DNA of 64,000 bases from a bacterium (GTDB lineage: Bacteria > Auribacterota > UBA3054): contig JAFYXV010000007.1 of the NCBI GenBank assembly GCA_017557885.1, forward strand, positions 186,001-250,000. The letters are read 5' to 3'. Positions within the stretch are counted from its first letter, which is position 1. Every line of letters starts with the position of its first letter. Made by a program: the position numbers and the translations under genes. Below the pieces are notes generated by a model, which saw nothing but the letters and a program-made list of their open reading frames with translations, ran no database searches and was not told where the DNA came from. This document shows, one piece after another, positions 18,261-25,459 of the stretch.

Positions 18261-19231
18261 ATTTGACCTCCTTCTTTTTCGGTGTTGCCGCTGTCAGGGA
18301 CTTCCATGGTGGCCTCTATGAAAGCCTCGGTCTTTTCCGTGGCTTCCTGGGCGGCCTGCAGGGAAGTTTCCTGTTTGGCGAACTTGATCATGTCGCACTC
18401 GTTGAGGAAGCCTCTCAGCATTTCCCGCTGCTCGTAGGAGAACTGGGGATCCTGCCTCAAAATGTTGAGGAATTCCTCCGTGGTCTGCTCCGGGGCGCGG
18501 AGATCGAAGCGGTCTTCAATGTAACGCCTCAGGATATCCGAGAGGGCGGAGAAGTATTCCTTGAAGAGATTCTTTTCCAGAAGATCGGACGCTTTGAGCT
18601 CTTCCAAAGCCGCCAGGGCTTTGACGTGGGCCGGCACGGGGGGCGGGGCGGCTTTTTCTTTTTTCTTCCTGAGGAAGAGGAGCAAGACCAGTCCAGCGGC
18701 GGCCAGGGAGCCCAGCACTATGATGATCTTCAGCATGTCCCTGTCCTTCGTCAGGTATTCGACCACGTCCTTCACGTCCTTGACGTCCGTCATCTCGCCT
18801 TCCTTGGAAAGGGAGGCGATCTCCACGCAGAGGGCCGAGCTGTAGATGGAGTTCGTCACGCCGTTGATGGCGAACTGGATCCTGGCGGGCGGTATCTCAT
18901 AGACGCCGGTCAGGTAGGTCTCAAGCTCGTAAGTCTGTTTTTTCAATATTCGGCCGCCGGGCAGCTGTTCGTCCGGGCAGTTCTCCCAGTCGTGGATCAG
19001 AAGCTGGTTGAGCATGGAGAGATTGTCCGCGAAGGGCGGCATTATGACGCTGATGTTGGTCTGGGCGTTGACCTCGATGGTGTAGCGGATGAGGTCGCCC
19101 ACCCGGACCTTGTTGGCGTTGTCAACGCTCACGCTGACCGCTACGGGGTCTTTGACGGCCGCCGGCGCGGCGGCGCTTTTTTTGTGGCAGCCCGCAAGCG
19201 CTAACAATAAAAATAAAACTATGAAACGCAT
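18257..19231 (-). CDS. Bat operon lipoprotein with membrane helix and DUF4381-like tail
   Basis: The start at 19231 has an AGAGAGG ribosome binding site and yields a short lipoprotein-type signal (LLLALAGC). A GTG 27 bases upstream overlapping the previous stop is a weaker alternative. The protein has 324 residues. A beta-rich ectodomain (about 30-165) with VGDLIRYTIEV resembles BatD-type domains. One membrane helix (about 175-198) is followed by a helical tail containing EYFSALSDILRRYIEDRFDL. The tail matches the region found in the first gene of the operon (EKCEDILRRYLRYKYAL). Probably an assembly partner of BatA/BatB. Confidence 0.6.
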   Translation of the reverse strand: MRFIVLFLLLALAGCHKKSAAAPAAVKDPVAVSVSVDNANKVRVGDLIRYTIEVNAQTNISVIMPPFADNLSMLNQLLIHDWENCPDEQLPGGRILKKQTYELETYLTGVYEIPPARIQFAINGVTNSIYSSALCVEIASLSKEGEMTDVKDVKDVVEYLTKDRDMLKIIIVLGSLAAAGLVLLLFLRKKKEKAAPPPVPAHVKALAALEELKASDLLEKNLFKEYFSALSDILRRYIEDRFDLRAPEQTTEEFLNILRQDPQFSYEQREMLRGFLNECDMIKFAKQETSLQAAQEATEKTEAFIEATMEVPDSGNTEKEGGQI

Positions 19232-19254
19232 TTTCAATTTCCTCTCTGACTTCT

Positions 19255-19836
19255 TCACTTGCTCTCTTCGGGGGCCTCCGCGTTTCCCTTCGCTTCGGGA
19301 GCGGCTTCGCTATCCTTCGCCGATTCATCCGATCCCTTGGAAGGGGCGGCCGCCGCTTCCTTTTCGCCTGAGGGCTTCGCGGCTTTCACGCTTTTGGTTT
19401 CCTCTTTCGCCAGTTCGGGAAAGAGGGAAGTGTAGCGGCGGCGGGCCGCGGCGGCCTCCTCTTTTTTGCCAAGCTTGGCGAGGGCGTCCACGATCTTTCT
19501 CGGCGCGTCCTTGTCGCCCGCGAAGTTTTTGTCCAGCGCCTCGGCCCTGAGGTAGTAGGCCACGGCGTTGGCGAAGTCCAGCTTGTCATAGTAAATGTTT
19601 CCTATTGTCACGCACACTCCCGCCCTTTCTTTCATGGGCACGGGATAGTTGTCCAGGTATCTCTGGAACTCCCTGGCGGACTGAAGGTCCAGTCCTTTCG
19701 TCCTGAGGTTGATGGCCAGGGCTCTCTGATCCTCGGCGGTCCAGTCGGCTTTTTGGCCCCGGAAGGCTTTGACGGTCAGGATAAGCAGCAGGATGAAACT
19801 TAAGACTTGCAGCGTTTGGAAAAATTTGCTTGACAT
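19255..19836 (-). CDS. Membrane-anchored TPR protein of the Bat operon
   Basis: The protein has 193 residues with one N-terminal membrane helix (about 9-25) and TPR-like repeats (about 40-135: REFQRYLDNYPVP, TIGNIYYDKLDFANAVAYYLRAEAL). The tail of about 55 residues is rich in Ala, Lys, Glu and Ser and is probably disordered. TPR units mediate protein contacts, so it likely serves as an adaptor in the Bat complex. The gene begins ten bases after the DUF58 gene. No named family was recognised. Confidence 0.6.
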   Translation of the reverse strand: MSSKFFQTLQVLSFILLLILTVKAFRGQKADWTAEDQRALAINLRTKGLDLQSAREFQRYLDNYPVPMKERAGVCVTIGNIYYDKLDFANAVAYYLRAEALDKNFAGDKDAPRKIVDALAKLGKKEEAAAARRRYTSLFPELAKEETKSVKAAKPSGEKEAAAAPSKGSDESAKDSEAAPEAKGNAEAPEESK

Positions 19837-19846
19837 TTCTTTATCC

Positions 19847-20728
19847 TTAGAAGATGGATTTTTCGCGGCGTTTGAAGAAACGCACCAGTTCGTCGCAGTA
19901 GTTGGAGGCGGTGGAGACCCGCATGGAATCCACGCCGGACTGGGTGAAGTTGTGCTCCCTTTCCTGGGATCTCAGGCTGCTGAGTTTTTCCAGGGTGGAG
20001 CGGACTTTGGAATCGTAGGTGTCCACCGTGATGCTTTCTCCGGTCTCGGCGTCCTCGAGGGTTATCAGTCCCACCGGCGGCAGGGAGTTTTCCCTGGGGT
20101 CGGAGACGGAAACGGGGATGAGGTCGTGGCGGCGGGAAGCAAGTTTTATGGGCAGCTCGAAGTTTTCGCAGAGAAAGTCGGAGATCAAAAAGACCACGGC
20201 CTTGCGGCGGCAGACTTTCCCAAGGAAATCCAGGGCTGCGCCCACGTTGGTGGAGGACCTTTCCTCCTTCTTGAAGCCCAGCACTTCCCGGATGACTCTG
20301 AGCACGTGGGAATGGCCTTTCTTGGGGGGGATGTAGAGCTCTATTTTGTCCGTGAAGATGATGAGCCCAACCCTGTCGTTGCTTCTGATGGCGGTGTAGG
20401 CCAGCAGTCCCGCGATCTCGGCGGCGATCTCGTTCTTGCTCTTGTTTTGCGAACCGAAGGAGCCGGAGGAGCTGGCGTCCACCATCAGCATGACAGTGAG
20501 TTCTCGCTCTTCCACGAAGCGCTTGACATACGGCGTGCCGGTCCTCGCGGTGACGTTCCAGTCGATGGTCCTGATGTCGTCGCCGGGCTGGTAGAGCCTG
20601 ACTTCGTCGAACTCCATGCCGCGGCCCTTGAAGGCGCTCTTGTATTCGCCGGCCATGACCTCGGTCACCTGGTGGCTGGTCCGGATCTGGATCTGGCGGA
20701 CTTTCTGGAGCAGTTCTTTGCTAAGCAT
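19847..20728 (-). CDS. DUF58 domain protein
   Basis: The protein has 293 residues and no membrane helix. It shows the DUF58 signature GMEFDEVRLYQPGDDIRTIDWNVTAR (split here: EFDEVRLYQPGDD at about 38-50, then IDWNVTAR), followed by a VWA-like fold with a DASSS MIDAS motif. DUF58 proteins are almost always encoded beside MoxR ATPases, as here, and are thought to be their cytoplasmic partners. The gene lies 37 bases downstream of moxR and is preceded by an AAGGAG ribosome binding site. Confidence 0.88.
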   Translation of the reverse strand: MLSKELLQKVRQIQIRTSHQVTEVMAGEYKSAFKGRGMEFDEVRLYQPGDDIRTIDWNVTARTGTPYVKRFVEERELTVMLMVDASSSGSFGSQNKSKNEIAAEIAGLLAYTAIRSNDRVGLIIFTDKIELYIPPKKGHSHVLRVIREVLGFKKEERSSTNVGAALDFLGKVCRRKAVVFLISDFLCENFELPIKLASRRHDLIPVSVSDPRENSLPPVGLITLEDAETGESITVDTYDSKVRSTLEKLSSLRSQEREHNFTQSGVDSMRVSTASNYCDELVRFFKRREKSIF

Positions 20729-20765
20729 TGTTTTTTCTCCTTAAAAATTTTCAAAGAGAAATCGA

Positions 20766-21752
20766 TCAGGGAACCTGGATCTCGTCGAAGATGCTTTGAA
20801 CCAGATCATCCGAAGTCTTGCCGTCCGCTTCGGCTTCGTAGCTCGCTATTACGCGGTGCCTCAGGACGTCCGGGCCGATGGACTTGACGTCCTGGGGCGT
20901 GACGAACCCGCGGCCCTGCAGGAAAGCGTGGGCTTTGGCGGCTATGGTAAGGGCGATGGTGGCGCGGGGGGAGGCGCCGTACTGGATGTAATCCTTGAAG
21001 GGCAGCTTGTAGGTGTCGGGCTCCCTGGTGGCGAAGATGATGTCCAGGATGTAGTCCTTGACTTTCTCGTCGATGTAGATCTGGTCCACGATCTTCCTGG
21101 CTTCCATGATATCGCTGGGGGAGATGATGGGGGAGACTTCCGTTTTGACGTTAGTCGAGGCCATGCGGTTCTGGATCTCCTTTTCCTCTTTCTTGTTAGG
21201 ATAGGTGATCTTCAGTTTCAGCATGAAGCGGTCCACCTGGGCTTCCGGCAGGGGATAGGTGCCCTCCTGCTCGATGGGGTTCTGGGTGGCCAGGACCAGG
21301 AATGGTTCGTCCAGGGCGAAGGATTGGTCGCCTATCGTCACCTGGTGTTCCTGCATGGCTTCCAATAATGCGCTCTGGACTTTGGCCGGGGCGCGGTTTA
21401 TTTCATCCGCCAGGATCAGATTCGCGAAGATGGGGCCCTTCTTGGTGGTGAAGGTGCCTTCCTTGGGATTGTAGATCATGGTGCCGATGAGGTCGGCGGG
21501 CAGAAGGTCCGGCGTGAACTGGATCCTTTTGAAATTCGCCTGCACGGCTTTCGCCAGGGTGGTCACGCACAAAGTTTTGGCGAGCCCGGGAACGCCTTCC
21601 AAAAGAATGTGCCCGTTGGACAAAAGTCCGATGAGCAGGCGGTCGATCATGTAGCTCTGGCCCACTATGGTGTTGGAGATCTCCTGGCGCAGCACGGAAA
21701 ACTTCGAGCCTGCGTTCTGGACTTGTTCCTGAATTTGTTTGACGTCGGTCAT
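20766..21752 (-). CDS. moxR: MoxR-family AAA+ ATPase
   Basis: The protein has 328 residues. A Walker A motif (GVPGLAKT) lies near residue 54, a Walker B (LILADEINRAP) near 113, and a sensor 1 motif (ATQNP) near 156. The length and motifs are typical of the MoxR/RavA clade. It uses ATP to remodel partner proteins, probably the VWA proteins encoded downstream. It lies eight bases after the first gene of the operon. The active-site motifs look intact. Confidence 0.92.
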   Translation of the reverse strand: MTDVKQIQEQVQNAGSKFSVLRQEISNTIVGQSYMIDRLLIGLLSNGHILLEGVPGLAKTLCVTTLAKAVQANFKRIQFTPDLLPADLIGTMIYNPKEGTFTTKKGPIFANLILADEINRAPAKVQSALLEAMQEHQVTIGDQSFALDEPFLVLATQNPIEQEGTYPLPEAQVDRFMLKLKITYPNKKEEKEIQNRMASTNVKTEVSPIISPSDIMEARKIVDQIYIDEKVKDYILDIIFATREPDTYKLPFKDYIQYGASPRATIALTIAAKAHAFLQGRGFVTPQDVKSIGPDVLRHRVIASYEAEADGKTSDDLVQSIFDEIQVP

Positions 21753-21760
21753 AGTTGCTC

Positions 21761-22627
21761 CTAATTGATGTACAGTTCATCCTGCTCGTCGGTGCGGCAG
21801 GGACGGTTACGTAATAAAAGTTCTTTTATGAAGTCGAAGATGCGTTTCTCTTCCTGGCTGGAAGGCTGGTAGCCGGCGTAGCGGACGTTGAAGGAAACCG
21901 AGCAGAGCTCTTTGGCGGCTCTCAGCATCCTTTGGTCGAGGCTTTTTTCCAGGGCCTCTTTCTCGTCCGCGCTGTCCAGGTCGGGAAGAGCGTACTTGTA
22001 CCTGAGGTATCTTCTCAGGATATCCTCGCATTTTTCAAAATAAGCGGCGATCTCGCCTTTCATTCTCAGCGTTTTGCATTCCTCCAGCTCCCCTAACAAA
22101 GTTTCCTCCAGGCTGGCTTCTTCTTTCGCGGCGGATCTCGGCCGCGCTTTTTTCAAAATGACAAAAAGCAGGAGGATAAGGAGCGCTCCCAAACCTGCAA
22201 GGGCGAAGATCAGGAAGCGATAAGAGCGCTTGACGTTCAGGACGACGCCGGGGACGGTGGAGGAGGAGAACTCCTGATCCTCCAATCCTCTGGTCATGAC
22301 CTCGATGAGACCGGTCTCCACGACGCTGCCGGGAGCGTTCGTGACAAGAAGGTCGATAACGTAGGTCGCGGTGTGCTGCGTTCCGCCCGGTCCGGGCTTC
22401 GACTCGTTGTAACTGACGATGTCATTCACCAGCGCGCCCTTCAGTTCCTTCAGGCGGGGAGTGCGCACGGAGACGGTCTCGAAGCCAGTCCAGGTGGCTG
22501 TCATTTTCAGCTGCGTGCTCTTTTGGGAGACGACGTTGGTGCTTTCCGGAAGGACTTCCCATGTAACTTCCGAATAGGCGCTCAGCGCCAGCAGAAAAAC
22601 TATAATTATGTAAATCGTTTTACGCAT
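21761..22627 (-). CDS. First gene of the Bat operon: membrane protein with DUF4381-like tail
   Basis: The protein has 288 residues with a signal peptide (about 1-19). A periplasmic beta-domain (about 20-145) is followed by a membrane helix (about 150-173) and a cytoplasmic helical tail (EYFEKCEDILRRYLRYKYAL region at about 205-225). It resembles, in order and tail sequence, the lipoprotein gene five places downstream, so the operon holds two such partners. No Shine-Dalgarno sequence precedes the ATG, and the predicted sigma-54 start site falls within a few bases of it, so the mRNA may be leaderless. Confidence 0.55.
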   Translation of the reverse strand: MRKTIYIIIVFLLALSAYSEVTWEVLPESTNVVSQKSTQLKMTATWTGFETVSVRTPRLKELKGALVNDIVSYNESKPGPGGTQHTATYVIDLLVTNAPGSVVETGLIEVMTRGLEDQEFSSSTVPGVVLNVKRSYRFLIFALAGLGALLILLLFVILKKARPRSAAKEEASLEETLLGELEECKTLRMKGEIAAYFEKCEDILRRYLRYKYALPDLDSADEKEALEKSLDQRMLRAAKELCSVSFNVRYAGYQPSSQEEKRIFDFIKELLLRNRPCRTDEQDELYIN

Positions 22628-22637
22628 GCCAGGGATA

Positions 22638-22655
22638 ATGCAAAAAGCATGCCAA
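22638..22655 (-). promoter_or_regulatory. Sigma-54-type promoter of the Bat operon
   Basis: On the minus strand TTGGCATGCTTTTTGCAT has the GG (-24) and GC (-12) pairs exactly ten bases apart. It differs from the TGGCAC-N5-TTGC consensus at one base. The start site would fall near 22628, beside the ATG at 22627. Confidence 0.5.
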
Positions 22656-22703
22656 AAATTAAACCACGCTGTTTGCCAAACTTATAAATTTACCGGCAGG
22701 GCG

Positions 22704-22722
22704 TTTTGTCAAAATGACAAAA
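22704..22722. promoter_or_regulatory. Perfect inverted repeat, candidate activator or repressor site
   Basis: TTTTGTCA-AAA-TGACAAAA is a perfect 8-base inverted repeat in the space between the divergent Bat and PEP-CTERM genes. It lies about 75-95 bases upstream of the proposed Bat sigma-54 start, a usual enhancer distance. The octamer TGACAAAA recurs upstream of dnaK. Confidence 0.45.
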
Positions 22723-22742
22723 GGAAAAATATGTGTTCAATT

Positions 22743-22780
22743 TATAAATAAAAACTGTTTTTTAAGGATATTTATTTATA
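22743..22780. repeat. AT-rich inverted repeat in the divergent intergenic region
   Basis: TATAAATAAA and TTTATTTATA are exact 10-base inverted arms 18 bases apart, about 70 bases before the PEP-CTERM gene at 22852. Given the high AT content chance is possible. The left arm also resembles a -10 box. Confidence 0.35.
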
Positions 22781-22851
22781 GGGGTCTATTTCATATCATA
22801 TTAACGTAAAGAAGACTTTAACCATTAACCAAAAATCAACGAGGAATATTT

Positions 22852-25374
22852 ATGAAACGAATCCTTATAGCTTTGCTTCTCCTGGTCTGCGTTCCGGTCT
22901 TCGCCGACGCTGTTTATCAGGAAGATTTTGAAAGCTACGAAGTGGGCACCCAGATGGCCGAACAGGAAGGCTGGGAGATCTTCAACAATTACAGCGGCAA
23001 CACCACGGTCGTTGACAACGCTCCCAACATCGACTCCAAGGCCATGGAACTGAGCCAGTCCCTGAGCGGTTCCGACCAGTACGTCATGGTCCTGACTCCG
23101 ACCTTCGATACCACGCCCGACAACGTTTATAAAAAGGTCACGAAGTTCTCCACGAAAATGATCTGCGGTTCCGGCACCGATCTTATCGCGCTCTATGACA
23201 AGAACATGAACCGCTTCTTCTATCTTGCCCTCAACGGCAATGACGGCACGATGTCTTCCGCCCCGGGCGGCGTCAGCTTTGAGAACGTCAATGCGGACGG
23301 TCAGACTCCCAACGAGATCTCTTTCATTTTTGACCATCTCCACAACCAGATCACGTCTGTGACCTGCAACGGCGAGACTCAGGAATGCGCTATCATGCTG
23401 GAGACCACCTTTGAACAGCCCTGGAGATTCCGTCTTTCCACTTATCTGGGCGATCAGGTCGAAGGCGCTACCGGTTCCTACTATGACTATCTTACGGTCG
23501 AGAATGTGAACCGCGCCGAAGAGCCCACCATCTTCTGCGAAAGCGACGCGGTCATTCCCCTGGATTCCACCAGCGCGGAGTTCACGCTCTTCAACGGCGC
23601 CTCTGAAGGCGAGATCAACTTCAGCGTTACCACCGATTCCGACTGGCTGGAAGTCACCCCCGACAGCGGCACCTTCTCCGACTCCACCGTTCTTACCCTG
23701 AAGGCCAAGGAAGACATGCCTGACGGCTTCTACCGCGGCAACATGACAATTTCCGGCGGCGCCGGCGACCCGAGAGTCGTCTCCGTCATGTGCTCCAAAG
23801 GCAACATCATCTTCGAAGAAAAATTCGACGATATGGAAGACGGCGACATCGTGGGCCAGAGAGGCTGGACGCTCGATCTGGGCAAAGTTGTTGTTTCAAA
23901 CGCCTACGACTGCAGCGGCAAATGCATGTTCATTTACGCCGCGGGCGGCAACAACGCCTGCAGTATGTATCTGCCGGAACCTTGTTGGTATAAAGACCTG
24001 GTGGTGAGAGTGTCCTTCGACGTGTACTGGCCCTCCGACGGCACGGCTACCGACGTCTGCATGCTGCAGAAAAACAGCCACGAAAAGTTTGAGAACTATG
24101 TTTCGAAAGACGAAAGCGGTGAAGGTTTCTATCTGTATAACATTCAAAAAAACAATGGCGCTAAGAGAGTCAAGAATTTCCACGTCGCCCCCTACGACAA
24201 GTGGGTCACGGTGGAATATACCATTGACCTCCAGGCCAACATGCTTCTCAGTTTTGGCTGGGACGGCGTTGTCACGAACTTCACCAATTGGCAGCTCAAG
24301 CAGCCCGACACCCATTTCTACAATTCCTGGGGTTATGCCGTCTGGGATAACGCCAACGGCGTTTATGAGTGCAATCATGCCATCGACAATATCAGGGTTG
24401 AAAGAGTCGAAAAGGAAGCGGACGCTAAGATGATCGTTCCCCTGTCTGCATCTGTGGGCGTTAACGATAGCGCTGCGATCAATGTCTTGAACGGCGGCAA
24501 GGGATCCTTCGATTACACGGCTGAAGTTCTCGATCTTGCCGAAAACGTCACGGTCTCCCCAAGCAGCGGCACTGTTGAGGATAGTCAGGAAGTGACGTTC
24601 ACCGTGGATAGGGAAGGCTTGGGTGACAACTACTATCGCTCCAGAGTAGTGTTCAACGCCGGCGAAGCCGGATGCACCACCACCATCGTTTCCTTCGTGG
24701 TGGGCGGCGTCTATTACTCAGCCGACTTCGAAGCACCGTTCTTCGCATTGGGCGAATTTGCCGGCCAGGACGACTGGGGCGACAACAACCCCGGCGCCAA
24801 CGTTGCCTACATTCTCAGCACCAACGACAACCAGACCGTGATGATCGAGATCGGCGGCGGCTACGGCGGCTATTACCACTCCCTGGATGTTCCTGAAAAC
24901 AGCATGGTCAGGTTCGACTGCGACGTCTTCCTCCCGCCCGCCATCTTCGAAAGAGAAGACCTGATCGGCAGGGAAGTCATTTACTTCAAGCAGAACAGCA
25001 TGTATCAGTCCGCCGCGGACATCACGCTGGACATCGACTTCATGGACGGCGTTCCCATCGTTTACGGTCTCGACCATGCCAACGACTACATGTTCTGCAC
25101 GACCGAATACGCGGAAGACTGGATGCACGTTTCCTACGTCATCGACTACAAGGAAGGCCTGCTCACGGAATTCACCATCGACGACAATTCTGAATATCCG
25201 CAGGATGCCTACATAAATGAAAACTACAAGGGCGCCGGCTGCAACCTCTTCTGCCTGTGCGTGACCTACGCTGGCAACATCCAGTTCGACAACGTCAAAG
25301 TGAGCGTTGTTCCTGAACCGGCTGTTCTCGGCTTGCTCGCACTCCTTGGTCTGGCTCTTATCAGACGCAAATAA
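22852..25374 (+). CDS. Large PEP-CTERM surface protein A (concanavalin-like and BACON-like modules)
   Basis: The protein has 840 residues with a signal peptide (1-18). Three lectin-like beta-sandwich modules start at about 23 (YQEDFESYEVGTQMAEQ), 317 (FEEKFDDMEDGDIVGQRGW) and 618 (YYSADFEAPFFALGEFAGQ). They alternate with two BACON-like modules at about 225-315 and 523-615, recognised from DSDWLEVTPDSGTF and the Gly-Phe-Tyr-Arg pattern. The tail VVPEPAVLGLLALLGLALIRRK is a PEP-CTERM sorting signal. Such modules usually bind carbohydrate; no enzyme motif is visible. A GAGG ribosome binding site precedes the start. It is the first of four large paralogs. Confidence 0.8.
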   Translation: MKRILIALLLLVCVPVFADAVYQEDFESYEVGTQMAEQEGWEIFNNYSGNTTVVDNAPNIDSKAMELSQSLSGSDQYVMVLTPTFDTTPDNVYKKVTKFSTKMICGSGTDLIALYDKNMNRFFYLALNGNDGTMSSAPGGVSFENVNADGQTPNEISFIFDHLHNQITSVTCNGETQECAIMLETTFEQPWRFRLSTYLGDQVEGATGSYYDYLTVENVNRAEEPTIFCESDAVIPLDSTSAEFTLFNGASEGEINFSVTTDSDWLEVTPDSGTFSDSTVLTLKAKEDMPDGFYRGNMTISGGAGDPRVVSVMCSKGNIIFEEKFDDMEDGDIVGQRGWTLDLGKVVVSNAYDCSGKCMFIYAAGGNNACSMYLPEPCWYKDLVVRVSFDVYWPSDGTATDVCMLQKNSHEKFENYVSKDESGEGFYLYNIQKNNGAKRVKNFHVAPYDKWVTVEYTIDLQANMLLSFGWDGVVTNFTNWQLKQPDTHFYNSWGYAVWDNANGVYECNHAIDNIRVERVEKEADAKMIVPLSASVGVNDSAAINVLNGGKGSFDYTAEVLDLAENVTVSPSSGTVEDSQEVTFTVDREGLGDNYYRSRVVFNAGEAGCTTTIVSFVVGGVYYSADFEAPFFALGEFAGQDDWGDNNPGANVAYILSTNDNQTVMIEIGGGYGGYYHSLDVPENSMVRFDCDVFLPPAIFEREDLIGREVIYFKQNSMYQSAADITLDIDFMDGVPIVYGLDHANDYMFCTTEYAEDWMHVSYVIDYKEGLLTEFTIDDNSEYPQDAYINENYKGAGCNLFCLCVTYAGNIQFDNVKVSVVPEPAVLGLLALLGLALIRRK

Positions 25375-25383
25375 AAGAGCGCT

Positions 25384-25415
25384 AAAAAAGGCTCGGCGAA
25401 AGCCGGGCCTTTTTT
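25384..25415 (+). terminator. Terminator with GAAA tetraloop after protein A
   Basis: AAGGCTCGGC-GAAA-GCCGGGCCTT forms a ten-pair stem with a GNRA loop and flanking A and T runs. An almost identical hairpin follows protein B. Confidence 0.9.
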
Positions 25416-25459
25416 GGCAAAAGATATTTTTTCATTTAACCAAACCATCAGGAGAGTAT

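Noticed and set aside
25307-25459. Upstream in-frame extension of large protein B
   Set aside because: It would overlap the end of protein A and translate through a strong terminator; the start at 25460 has AGGAG and a signal peptide.
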